A model generated the notes under the pieces. The model did no database searches. It was given only the letters and a program-made list of their open reading frames with translations, and was not told where the DNA came from. From positions 28,090,545 through 28,154,544 of the forward strand of contig NC_088790.1 in the NCBI RefSeq assembly GCF_949628265.1: a DNA stretch of 64,000 nt, read 5' to 3'. The translations under genes and the position numbers were made by a program. Of this stretch, positions 21,988 to 33,766 are shown piece after piece (within the stretch, counting starts at the first letter, position 1; each line of letters begins with the position of its first letter). Source of the DNA: Cloeon dipterum (Eukaryota > Arthropoda > Insecta > Ephemeroptera > Baetidae).

Positions 21988-24900
21988 CGATTGGTTTTAA
22001 AAAAATTCCCAATTTTTAATTGTTCCTCTGTTAAAAAAGTCGTATTTCTTTAATGCGGGGCTTTTTACCTTAAATTTTAAAATAATCCAGAGGGGGGAAA
22101 GTAAAATTATTCACCCTTCTAAAAAATTGACAAAAGCGTGACAGTCCTGAACTCCGTCCTGCGCATCTGTAAATTTCCAAACCGGCAATAAAGTCTCAAT
22201 AAAACTGCCCCGGGAGCAGGAATCTTTTCTGATCCATCCTGGGGATGAAAAACAAAAACCACATAAATCCAGTCCTCGCTCTCGCATCCACAAGGGCCGC
22301 GAAGAGAAAATAAAAGCGACCCCACGTGCATCGTAAATCGACGACGTTTGCAGAAAGGTCTTTTCATCCCCGGCCGCACGCATATAAGCGAAATAAAATA
22401 GTATATCTAATCAAGTGGCCATCCGGGGAAGAAAATGCATGCATATGCAATAAAAGCAAAAGTGGTTGTTGCCAAGCCGGTTAGTTAGAGTCTTGCCCCA
22501 CCGCAACATGCACCCCTGCTACACACTGCATAGAGCACCCTAACCTGGGCCAAGCACCCCTGCGTCGCCATGGCGACGCCTGCACCAACGCGAGAGAGTG
22601 AGAGAGAGTGCATTCGCTGTGTCAAATGCATGCGCGCGGCCTGGCAACAGCCACCCGAAAATGCATTGATTCCCGCGGCGGAGCGCCGCGCCACTGCCGA
22701 AAATGCTGCGCCCGAACCGCTCGCCCGCTGACCTGCCTGCATGGCAACTGACACTGCACTTTCTCCACAAATGCGCCTGCATGCATATTAATCAGATTGG
22801 AAAGGCTGAAAAAAAATGAAACGGAAGGCTTGAAAAAATTTTATGAAAATTAAAAAATCGAAAAATATGATAAATAAAATAAAAATTGATTAAAACTTGG
22901 TGTTTATTGAGCTGAATTTTAAATAAACAACTTAAATAACCCTTTTTTGATGCGAATAAATTTTCAATTGCATGCCGTTTGTGCAAACCCTAAAAATCAG
23001 CTGATTTTGCAGCTCCCCTAAAATGCATTTTATCGGAAATTCAATCGATTTTCTCCTGCATGGCAACCCGGGAGCACTTTCTCCCCTTCAGCTCGACTCT
23101 AAATCATGCAGGAAAATTCTGGAAGCTTCCAAAATTTTCAAAACCAAAATAAATTCAAAAAATTGCGAAATTAAATAGAGAGCAATCCATAAAAATGACT
23201 TATACTTATTTTAAATTGAATAAAAAATAGGAAAATTAATTAATGGCAAATCAAATTTACTAAACTAATTAAATTTATATTTTAACAGCCCAGCAAATAA
23301 AACTAGCACAGTAAATCAATTCAAAGTGACAGGCTTCAAAAGAAAATTTAAATCCAAAAATCGAGGCGCTCAATTTTTTCTAATAAATAGCAAACCATAA
23401 AAAATGACCAATAATTTATTTAAAATTTAAACAAAAATTCGAAAATCAAATTTACCAAACTATCAAATCTTAAAGCAAATTAAATTAGCACAAAGAAATT
23501 TAATTAAAAAAAAATTATCAGTCATAGAAAGGAAACACAATTCTCTGTTATTTCGCCTGCATGGCAACCCGAATGCACTTTTCCCCTGCGGTGCAGCAGG
23601 CTTGAGTGCATAATTAGCAGGAAACGTGCAGCGCGCGGGCAAGCGCGATAAGCAGGCGCTCGATGGAAAATTCCACTCACTCTGGCGGCCGGGCCAACCA
23701 AAAACCAGCTGGGGTGCATTTTTGTGTTCGCTGCAGCGGATAAAAATAGAAGACAGAGAGATGCGATTCAACCCACACAAAGCGCGTTTCTCCTGCTGAT
23801 ATACACATTTCGCATTATTCGCGTGGAAATTGTTATTGACTTGAAATTTCGCTCTTTTTTTTGTTATTCGAAACCGGAATGTCAATAAAAATCATAGATA
23901 AGAATTCCTTTGTTTGTTTGCGTACGAGAATATCTAGATTTTTTTGTTTGAGTCCGTCTGAGTTGGAAAAAAACCTCAAAACAGATAAAGATTACTCATT
24001 ATTTGACAAGTTCTTACAAACTTTTATTTGGTCGTTTGATCTTTACCAGTTTTTACTGGTTTGAGCAATGTTAAAAAAAATTATCAGACAAATTGATTAT
24101 TTATTATTTGAATTAATTGTCGTTCGTTAAAATTGGCATGTTTGAATAACAAGATTTTTTTTTCAGATTTTAACGACTCATTTCTAAATGTTGTTTTCCA
24201 GATCAGCCTCACAGTTTCCTTAATATAAATTTAGACTCGCTCAGTGAGTATTTGAGGGAGTGGTACACTACTAGTTTCGGCCACTCGCACTATTCCAGAA
24301 TGTTCGAGAGTCTTACAGAGATCGATACTCTGTCTGATTAAATTTACTTTAAAATTTAGAAATATTTTTAAATTAAAATAAAGGTTCTGCAATGAATTCT
24401 GTTGTCATATTATAGAATTTTGTGCAGGGGAGAAGGTACTCACTACTCGGGAAGCAAAAATTGCAGCAGTCCAGTACAGGAAACGTACGAGGGTAATTTT
24501 TTTTTCTTAGTAATTTATTTCCGCTTGCAACCGCATCCTTTTTTAAAACATTTGGAGCCCATTTTCAACTGACAAACTCGGTTAGTTAATTAAAACAAGA
24601 AATATTTTAAAGACAAGAAGATAATATAGTGGTTTTAGAGATGAAAAAATAGGAAATTTTTACTCTTGCTGTTGAATTGCGGGAGCATTTTTTTATTTTC
24701 AGTTTGAAAGAAAAATTGTTAAAATTCTTACCGCTCTATAAATAGCACACCTTTTAAAAATTAGAAATTGCGTGCGCATGTTTCCTAAAATTCCCTTGCC
24801 ATATCATTTACGAGTTAGAAATACGTGAAAGATTTTATCTTTTATCGTCAACCAGATTTTTTTCTAATCAAACTTCCACCGGATCCCAGATGAATTTAAT

Positions 24901-25391
24901 CAAATTTATAAACCTCAGCTTCAAAAAACGATTATTTTCTTTCTCCCTGCTTCCAGAGGACGGTTTATCAACCAAAAAAAACTATTTATTTTCATCTCGG
25001 GGTGTTTTATTTGGTATCGAGGAATAAAATGCATTGAAATTATATTTAAACATATAAATCGATTTGTCATTTATTTAAATTCTTGACACACAGACAAGCA
25101 AGCTCAGCGTGGGCCGTTTCCGCACGCGTATAATGTACTCTCGAGCTCTGCGCTTTTTCTTAAAATAACACATACGCTTTTTCGTCAATCTATGTATCTC
25201 TATCAGTGTTTTCCGTAGCATTTACAATTAATTATTTAATTTTTTCAGTGTAGTAAAAAAAAGTCAGGTCTGCTCTCTCTCGCTCTGCAGGTCGTCTGGG
25301 AGGCTTTCACGCAGACAACTATATGTATTCACTTCAACTTGAGATCAGGATCATCACGGAGTGCGTCTCAGGTGGTCGCAGCGGTCGGTGG
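21988..25391. other. Intergenic DNA downstream of the scylla/charybde gene
   Basis: Includes a GC-rich patch at 22490-22760 and three dispersed copies of a CTGCATGGCAAC...GCACTTT motif (listed separately). The remainder is AT-rich, with no coding frame. A minus-strand AATAAA for the scylla/charybde transcript is plausible near 25070-25075. Confidence 0.5.
22737..23585. promoter_or_regulatory. Three spaced copies of a GCATGGCAAC-containing motif
   Basis: The phrase CCTGCATGGCAAC, then a few variable bases, then GCACTTT(C/T)(T/C)CC occurs near 22737, 23056 and 23557 in the same orientation, in otherwise unrelated AT-rich DNA. CATGGCAAC resembles one half of the RFX X-box (GTTGCCATGGCAAC). It could be a regulatory cluster or remains of a short repeat. 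Confidence 0.4.
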
Positions 25392-26656
25392 CTACCTGAA
25401 GAGGCGTCGCTTGCGCACCTCGTAGGTCGGCGACAACACGATGGTGCTGGGCCGCCGCTTGAACTGCAAAAACTGCGGCAGCAGCGCCTGCCACGGGCTC
25501 AAGTCCTGCTTCAGGGTCACGTAGACCTCGAAGGTGGCCACCGCCTCGCACGGCACCCGGCCCAGCGGCCGCTCGTCCAACTTGAGCACGAGGCTGCAGC
25601 CGCGCAGTCCGCACGGCTCGTCCTCGGCCAGCCGCGCCACGTCGCTCGCCACCCTCGGCAGCAGGGTGGCCGGCAGCAGCACCTCCCCGCACGACAGCTG
25701 CTCCGACTTGGCTCTGCGGAGAGCCTCTTCCAGCCGCGCGGCCAAAACTGACACGCCGTAGCTCACGTCCGACTCCCACGGACACAACAACAGCTCGCTC
25801 GACTGCGCCGGTTGCACCAAGCCGTCTGTCAACACGAGAAAAATATTTTGTTAGAAATCAGGGAAATAAATTTTGATTAATTTATTAAAATCGATTATTA
25901 TGGCAAAAAATGTATTTAAATAAATGCAAAATATTTTTTAAAGAAATCTCTAATAACAGACGATTCTATATATTTTTCAAGCTATATCTTTTCCTTGATA
26001 TGGTTTGGTTTATTTTTTTTTTTAAGTGAGAATAACGATTTATAAAAAAAATCAATTTTAGCATTCTTTCCGAGTGAAAATTAAATTAAAAAAATTAATA
26101 AAATTAAAATGGCTAAATTATTCTGGAGAAAATAAAATAAATTATTTATTTAAAATTAACCTAGATATTTTTAGAAAAATTCAGACGCTTAAAAATGAAG
26201 CTAAAATTCCAATTTGACCCACAAGACTAAAAATTTGATTTTTTTTAAATTAATTTTAGTTTAAAAATGAATAAAACTTTACACAAATTTGCTCTCAAGC
26301 AGATTCTTCTATTGAGCCACCCAATTAAAAAGTGCTTTCGAACAAAAAAATTCAAGAGTAAACAGAGCCAGAGTTCATTAAGCTAAATTTATCTCCAAGC
26401 ATTCTTGCCAATTTTTAAGGGTATGAGTTTCAATTGCCCGGGAGTTAAATTTTAATTAACTGTAGTAACTAAAAACAAACAAATACCTCAGGGAATTTCT
26501 AGAAAAAATATTCCTTTGCCAGATTAAAAACAAAAATCGTGCTGAAAAATACAAGTCGAACCCAAACGTCGATAAATCAGCTCGAAAAAGTAACTAACCA
26601 TTTTTGCTCGGCTGGTTTTCGTGCCGGGACCGAACACCGCTCTCCACCACTGCCAT
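25392..26656 (-). CDS. scyl: Scylla/charybde (REDD1/DDIT4 family) stress-induced TOR inhibitor
   Basis: Two exons join in phase: 26656-26599 (MAVVESGVRSRHENQPSKN) and 25825-25392, giving 163 residues. The long exon carries the RTP801/REDD1 C-terminal domain: SELLLCPWESDVSYGV, a leucine-rich helix region, a segment with conserved Gly-Leu-Arg-Gly-Cys, and the family's end motif LSPTYEVRKRRLFR. Family members act in the cytosol, upstream of TSC1/TSC2, to lower TORC1 activity under hypoxia and other stress. The single 773-base intron is AT-rich. Insects usually have two paralogues, scylla and charybde, and I cannot say which this is. A second possible first exon lies at 27480-27168. The gene is head to head with USO1. 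Dense plus-strand frames across the long exon are shadows of its GC-rich third positions. Confidence 0.88.
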
Positions 26657-28203
26657 TCCGTTACTGATTCCCCACCCGGGAGAGCAGGGCCTTAAGTAGC
26701 GCCTCCCACCACCACCACCACCACCCGACCAGCCTCCTCTAACTCCTCTTGTGTTAAAAATCTGCCCTATCTTTTATATATTCAGGATGAAGGAAAACCA
26801 CCAGTTATTCAGAAATTTCTCGGGCCTATTTCTCGTCGAGTTGCATCAGCCGGTGAAAAAAGAATTGCCGGAATTCGCCGCCGACAGACTTGCTATCGAT
26901 TCCGGCAACCCGATTTCTCCGAATTCCTTTTTGATAAAAAAATTTCTAGAAAAGGTGCAACAGCCCTATTATTCCTTAAAATCTTAAAATCCATTTTTTT
27001 TTAAATTTCAATTCTATAAAAATAAAAACCCGTGAAAAAAAATCTCTGGCACTTCGAGCGACCCGGCCTCGGCGAGCGCCGTTTGGTTAGGTTCAGCTCT
27101 CTCCGGCACCGTTAGGCCGACCCGAAAGTTAATAAAAATTCGCTGCATTAGGAAGCCGATTACTCACTTCTTGCGGCCTTCTTTTCGGCCAGAATTCCAG
27201 CGTCCGCCATCGTGTCGCCGTCCTGCGACCACGATATTTTGTGGAACACTTGTGTCAGTCTTGGGTTTCGACAGTCTATGGCTGTCCGGTCGCCGGTCAT
27301 CGCTGTTCTTTTCGAGAATTGGACTGGAGCGGAGCCGACAATTGACTGAACCATCTCTGACAGCTGGAGCTGGGTTTCACTTTGACTCTTAGTCTCTGTG
27401 CAGAGGCCCGGCCAATCACGAGCGACCGGCTTGCAGCGCCGCTCGTTCATTGGTCCGGGTGGCGTAGCAACAAAGTCCATTGCTGTTGCTCGCCGGAAAC
27501 TGGTGATTAAAGGAGGAGTTAGAAAAGGAGCAGAGGAACCTGCAACGATTTTTTTGCTTTTTAAGCGAATTTTGTCGAGTAACGAATTTATTGATGGCAG
27601 AAAAGGTTTAAGTTTATGATATTCTTATGATTTTAATGCCTAGATTATGAGGTGATTGAGGAAAAAAGATGTGTTTCTCGCTTCTTTTCTAAATCTCCAT
27701 CAGAATTATTGCTGATTGCCGATACTTTCGATCCGTATCCGCGCGAATTCCTGCTTTTTGCTATTTCTAGGAAAATCGTCTGTGGAAAATAATCCTGGAA
27801 TGCTTTGCGTCATTCTCGGCTGAATTCCCTGAATCGAACATTCATGTTGAGGAATTTCTCATATTGACATTTTTGGATTAAACTCCTATCATATAATTCT
27901 TAGCCAAGGATATACATTTTTTTTATTAATAAATGACATTGGATAGTGACGTCACCTCTAATCAAGCGTGATTATCGGCCCGGCAGACTTGCTGTACACA
28001 TTGTCTCTAAAAATGACTCATTTCATGCATTTCAGCTGAAAAACATAAACAGAATTCACCCACGAAACCAGTCCACATCGATTTCATCAGCTGTTTCCCT
28101 TCCCTCTTACGTTTTCTCTTCGCTACGACTTCGACGTCAGCGCCACCTGTCGTTTTCCGACCCAACCGATCGAGCCGGGGGTTGGTTTTGTTTACGTGTA
28201 TGG
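26657..28203. promoter_or_regulatory. Head-to-head spacer between scylla/charybde and USO1
   Basis: About 1.55 kb separate the two start codons. It contains a (CCA)n run near 26707-26727, the candidate alternative exon at 27168-27480, and CG-richer DNA at 27040-27480 and 28060-28200. It presumably holds both promoters. Open frames on the plus strand (for example 27398-27619) show no family resemblance. Confidence 0.4.
27168..27480 (-). other. Candidate alternative first exon for the scylla/charybde gene
   Basis: A minus-strand frame is open for 313 bases. It ends KKAAR, then one base, then a strong splice donor GTGAGT at 27167-27162. The donor phase (one base left over) is the same as that of the regular first exon, so it would join in frame to the 25825 acceptor and give AARNGLVQ. 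The frame has three possible in-frame starts, the last reading MADAGILAEKKAAR. No homology supports it; the support is phase, donor strength and position in the shared promoter region. Confidence 0.3.
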
Positions 28204-31200
28204 ATGGAGTACTTTAAGAGCGGACTCAAGTCCGTCCTGGGGGCCCCGCAGCCCGGCCAGCAGCCCTCCGGGGCCGACACGGTTCGAAAGAAATTCCAAT
28301 ACTCGCTTTGAAGGTAAAATCTAAAACTCGTGACGTCGACAGGTGGAGCGTCTGATCCAGCGTGTGCAGACGTCGACCCTGCTGGAAGACCGGCGCGATG
28401 CTTGCAGGGCCCTGAAGGCGCTGTCCAAGACCTACCGGCTCGAGGTCGGTGCCCACGGCATGGACACGCTCTGCTACGAACTTGTGCAGGACAGGAATGA
28501 CTCCGAGACCATTGGATACACACTTGACGCCCTCTGCAATGTACTTTCACCTGAAACCTTCGAGGAGGAAGAAGGTCTGAAGAGATTTTTATGTGATTTG
28601 AGAGTATTTAATATTTTGTTTGAATTTATAGAGCGAGGGACGGACTCGGTTGGAGGACAGTTTACGGAAATCTTCATTAAACAGTCGCAGAACGTGTCTC
28701 TGGTCCTGGAGATGCTCGAGGAGTTTGAGTTCCACGTGCGGTGGCCGGCGGTCAAACTGCTGTCCAGCATGCTCGCGCACCGGGCCCGCGAGGTGCAGGA
28801 GCTCGTCCTCACCAGTCCGATGGGCGTGTCTAAACTCATGGACCTCCTTAGTGACTCAAGAGAAGTCATTCGCAACGACGTACGACCCAATTTTATCAAT
28901 TTCAATTTTTTTTATTTATTACTAAAATATTTAATTTCTTTTTATATTTTTGAACGTAATTTTTAATGGGAAAATTCTTCTGATTTTTTAAATAAATCCC
29001 TTAATTTAAATTAAATAAATAGGGGCATGGTTGTTTCTCAAATTAAAATTTAAAAAATAATGCGTAAAGAATTCGATTTTTTCTGTCTCAGTAGAATATC
29101 ATTTTCTAACATTTATATAAATTAAATTTGCAGGCCTTATTGTTGTTGATCTCGCTGACGAAAGGGAACGCAAACATCCAGAAAATCGTGGCGTTCGAGA
29201 ACGCCTTTGACCGCTTGTTTGAGGTAATCGCGAGCGAGGGTGGACTGGATGGCGGAATCGTGGTCGAGGACTGTCTGCTCCTGATGTACAACCTGCTGCG
29301 GGCCAACCCGAGCAACCAGAACTTCTTCAAGGAGGGCAGCTTCATCCAGAAACTGACGCCAATGCTGCAGCCCGGCAGCGAGGACGGCTGGGCGGCCCAA
29401 AGGGCAGCAAACTGCCACGCACTCTTGCAGGTTTGCACCAAAATTTTAAAATTTAAATAGTAGAGTTCAAAAAATCCACAAGTTAGTATTTTATTAATTT
29501 CAATTTCAGGAAAAATAATGTATTAAATTTGTATTTGGTTGAAATTTCTGTGGTTTAAGAAGATTTTAAATTAGGCTGTTATTTAAAAAGAGTCTTGAAA
29601 AATATTTTTGGTATTTATGACTTAACATATTTATTGATGGGACGTTTTTCGACATTCAAGAAATTTTTAATTAGCTTTAAATCTTTCGTGGGCTCTAAAA
29701 TCCTAGCTGCAAAGCTAAAAATATTCTTGCAGCAGTAGAAATTTTAGAATTAATTATATAATTTGAAAATTTCATTTTAATGTTCTTTAAACCGTCAAAA
29801 ATGCTCAAATTTAATTATTAATCAAGGTCCAATTTTAGTTTATGAAGGATTTTTAGTGATTTAAATTAATTTTCAGTGCTTAAAATAAGAAAGGAAATTA
29901 ATATTTCCCGGACAAATTTAAAATTTGTTTTTATTCTGCCCAGGTTTTGCGGACGTTGGTTGCTCCTGCAAATCCGGCACAGGCGACCTCGGCATGCCAA
30001 CAGATAATGCGGGGCAGCGGCCTGCTGGGCAGCTTGAGCGACTCTCTGATGGCCTCTGGCGTGCCGGCGGACGTGCTGACCGAAACAGTTTGCTCTGTGG
30101 CCGAGGTGATGCGTGGCTGTGGCGAAAATCAGACATTCTTCAGCCAGGTGATGGCGCCGTCTAACCCACCAAGGCCAGCGCTCGTCGTCCTTCTCATGTC
30201 CATGGTCAACGAGAAGCAGCCGCTGGCGCTCAGGTGTGCCGTCCTCTACTGCTTCCAGTGCTTCCTCCACCGAAACCAGGATGGACAAGCGCAGCTTGCC
30301 CAAACTCTCTTGCCAGCCACCACAGAACAAGGTTTGTAAATTCAAATCGGCACATTTTGAACATATTCAGCACAACTGTAGATTTTTTTGTTGAATTTTA
30401 GCAAATTATCTGCAAAATCTGTGTATTTGAGGGTTCCTGGATTTTTATTTTTAATTTAAACACCAATAATTTCTTTGTGGTCTAAATTTAAGCTTTTTAC
30501 TCCTCCTGTTTGAGCAATTAACATTAGAGTCGCGTGGATTAGCGGACTGACGCGTTTTCGCCCTGCGAAGATCCACGCCCCTTTCCCCCCCCCATAATTA
30601 TGTTAAATGAGTTTTTGTTAGCGGCTCTGTGTCAAAATTACTGAAGCCATGAGCGTCTCAATTAGTGTCTAACGAAAGTGCACGAGTTGAGTTACAACAT
30701 ATAAGTCGAAACCATTTTCTGAAAATTGCTGCCAATTTCTTCACAAAGAAAATATTAAGCAGTCAGAGATCATAGAATATTTAGGATTTTTTTATTAAAT
30801 TTATAAAAATAAATTATTATAATTTTTAATTTATTTCCTCAGTGTCTGGCGTGACAAGTGGCACCCTTTTGTGCGGCGGCCTGTTCAGTCCGGACACGTT
30901 GACCAACTGGTTTTCTTGCGTGGCGCTGAGCCACTCACTAGTGGACAACCCCGGCACCAAAGAGCAACTACTGCGGGTTCAGCTGGCTCCCGCGGAGGGC
31001 CACCCTGGCGTGCACCTTCTGCCGCAGTGCCTGGCACTCCTGCAGCAGGCGCAGCGGCCGCAGACGCGCCTCGGCCTGCTGCAGCTGCTGGCCCAGTGGC
31101 TGGCCCACTGTTCTGCGGCCGTCGGCCACCTGCTGTCCACGCCCAACGCCGTCGCCCACCTTACGGCCGTCGTCTGTGACGTCTCCGAGGAGGAGCTCGT

Positions 31201-33244
31201 CCGTGGCCTCTCTGCCTTCGTGCTTGGCCTCTGTGTGGCCTTCAATGACGACGCTGTTGTCTCTTTTGGCCGCCTTGCCCTCGTCCAGCTCATCAACAAG
31301 AGGATTGGAACTGAGGCCTTCCTCGACCGTGTCGCCGACACCACCAGGTCGGTGGGAAAATTGTTTTTAAATGCTATTTGTCAATTTTAGAATTTAGAAA
31401 TTCGTATTTTAATTAAAAGCATTTTTTTCCAACATAAATATTTAATTTTGGCTTTTTCTAGTCAATTGTTGTATCAAATTTTCCTTGAATTTTGGAAAGA
31501 GCCGATTGCCGTTTTTAATTTACAATTTTTGGTATTTTTCCCGCTATTAAAATTAAATTACGTTAAAATATTGCTACTAAATTTAATATCAAATTAATTG
31601 TCATCAATTAAATTATTTGGAAATGGCTGCTAGCAAGGGAAATAAATTCTGTTGATTTTTAAATTATAATTTGTCCATTTTTGCAGACATGAAGCGTATG
31701 CCAAGGCTGCAAAGCACCCTCAGCCCACTGCTGCCACAGCCGCCGACCTCCAGCTGGACCACGAGTTCTGCAGACTGCTCAAAGCTCTCGAAAACGTGGT
31801 ATGTGAAACATCCATTTAAAAATAGGATAAGAATTAACAATAATTTCTCTTTACTGAATTAATATAAAAATATTTTCCTCTGTGTTTTGGTATTTCTCAA
31901 ATAGTTAGAATATAAAAAATTAAGAAATTTAGAAAAAAATTGTTAGCAAAATAAAAATGGACACATAAAAACGAAACATTCAAAATTCAGACAGTCATCT
32001 CTGTTGGCAAAAAATCAAATTAAATTAAGTATTAATGATTTAATTAAACTATGCATTGTAAAAAATTTAATTTTTATCTTGCTCTTTTTTTTGCGCAAAA
32101 TAACGATCTTGTCAGGGGCTAAATTAAGAAAAATGCGGAACAAATTGCATAATAAATAAAAATTGGCATGTTTTTCCGGATGTTTTGTCCTCTTAATAAA
32201 CTAGCGACACATTTTAGCGCATTACAAAATGGAAAAAAATAAAATCTCTCCAGAAAACCTTAAAGTTGGTTTTACTATCAAGAAAATCGTTTGGAAAGGC
32301 GTCTAAAAATGATGTTGTCTTACAATCGGAGCGTTCACAAGAAATTTAAAAATTAATAATATCTGCTTTCAGGTGGCTCGTGCGGTTGCGCCAAAGCCCG
32401 AGGAGGTGGTGGAGCAGGTGGGCAGCGCGCAGTACAAAGTTCTGATCCGTCAGCAGGACGAGCAGTTGGCCCAGCTGAGCCGGCAGTTGGCGCAGGTGAC
32501 GGCCGAGCGGGACCACTTGGCCGCTCAGGTGAACCAGCTGGCGGCCCAGGTGGCGCAGCTGCGCGACCAGAACTCGGTGTTGAAGGCGGCCGGTGACGAG
32601 GGCGGCCTCCAGGCCAGGGTGGCCGAGCTGCAGCAACAGGTGGCCAAGGCGGCCACCGACCAGGAGGACCTGCTTGAGCTCATGGACGACCAGGAAGCCA
32701 AGCTGACCAAATACAGAAACAGACTGAAGCAGCTCGGGGAGAAGGTCGATCAAGTTAATCATGATTCGATTCGAATGAGTTGTTAAATTCTTAAAAGGAT
32801 TTTAATTTTGCAGATTTCAGTTTGAACAGGAGATTTTAAGTTGTATGCACGGTACTTCTCGTTCAAATTGTGTGCTTTTTATTTTTTATTATTTCTGTGA
32901 TGTGTGATGTGCAATACTTGAGCAAGTAATTTTTTTTGCGTTAGTCTGGTTTGATAGACAGTAATTAGATGTTTCATTTGGATTTTGATTGAAAAAGGAT
33001 AAAATAAATCTAATAATTTAAATGAAATAATTATAAAAATTGAAAATGGAAGCAGTAAAAGATTTTTTTTTTAATTTTTACTTCCTTGCTACCTTAAGAA
33101 TTCCATAATAACGCTAGCAGCCATCGAAATTTCGAGTTTTTCTGTGGCCACGTTCTCAAAATCCACCTGACTTTGCAGGTGGAGGATGACGACGAAGTGG
33201 AAGACGAGGTCGCTGCCCTCACAGCTCAGGTCGTGATCAACTAG
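28204..33244 (+). CDS. USO1: USO1/p115 general vesicular transport factor
   Basis: Golgi tethering factor that captures COPI/COPII vesicles and works with Rab1, GM130 and SNAREs. Exons: 28204-28281, 28343-28879, 29134-29430, 29944-30331, 30843-31347, 31687-31798, 32373-32744 (or 32753), 33179-33244; all phases agree and give 784 (787) residues. The armadillo head covers about residues 27-635, with hallmarks FTEIFIKQSQNV, FHVRWPAVKLLSS, SPMGVSKLMDLLSDSREVIR, KIVAFENAF, NQNFFKEGS, GVPADVLTETV and APSNPPRPALVVLLMSMVN. Residues 640-763 form a coiled coil, and the tail VEDDDEVEDE is acidic as in the family. The coiled coil is much shorter than in vertebrate p115 (~960 residues in total). The first intron donor (GTTCGA) is weak. 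Exon 2 probably hides a 57-base intron at 28575-28631, which would reduce the product by 19 residues. AATAAA lies at 33296. Confidence 0.95.
28575..28631 (+). other. Candidate 57-base in-frame mini-intron in USO1 exon 2
   Basis: GTCTGA...TTTATAG: 57 bases (19 codons), strongly AT-rich inside a GC-rich exon. Removal joins EEEE to RGTDSVGGQFTEIF, close to the family pattern of an acidic run followed soon by GSQFTEIF. Retention keeps the frame and adds a non-family stretch (LKRFLCDLRVFNILF). The exon can therefore be read either way. Confidence 0.6.
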
Positions 33245-33766
33245 TCGTGCGACTGTTCGCCTCAAATGAATTATGATTCCATTAAACCTGTTGAAAATAA
33301 AAGTATTTATATTAAGCGAGATGAAACATTGGCTTTAATTGAGTTTTGGCTCCCTCGGAAGGTCGGCAACGTCGCAGGAAGAGACCACTTGTCTTGCCGC
33401 ACTGCGGTAAAATACCGCGACAAAAAATTACGCTAACCGGTATTGATTATGAATTCAACTAGTAAAATTTGGCGGGACATGTGCTCTTTTACAAAAGAAT
33501 TTCAGAAAATTCTTAAAAAGGGGCGGGGCTAGTATTTGAGACGAAGAAATCGTATTTTTATTCCAGAAATCCAAATTCTTTTGACTAATTACCTGAAAAT
33601 ACCGGTAAGAATTCCTGTGTCTTTCAAACAATAACCGGTTATCGAGCCCATCCCTGTTTTGACTGAGCACCGCTGGGAGCGACGCGCACCTGTCGCGGCA
33701 TTTCTGTTCCTTTTGTGTGGATTTGTTGTTTATTTTTTCGCGTCTGCAAGGGATGGTGCAGTAGCG
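33245..33766. other. Spacer between USO1 and the GPR158-like gene
   Basis: Holds the USO1 3' end (AATAAA at 33296-33301) and the promoter/5' UTR of the next gene. 'aaccggtta' and 'ctaaccggtatt' phrases near 33430 and 33630 recur near 40535 and 40695 around the ENKD1/PIG-V promoter and may be a shared core element. Confidence 0.4.

Noticed and set aside
25323-25785. Long plus- and minus-strand open frames overlapping the scylla/charybde exon
   Set aside because: They are shadows caused by GC-rich third positions; only the frame ending LSPTYEVRKRRLFR matches a family.
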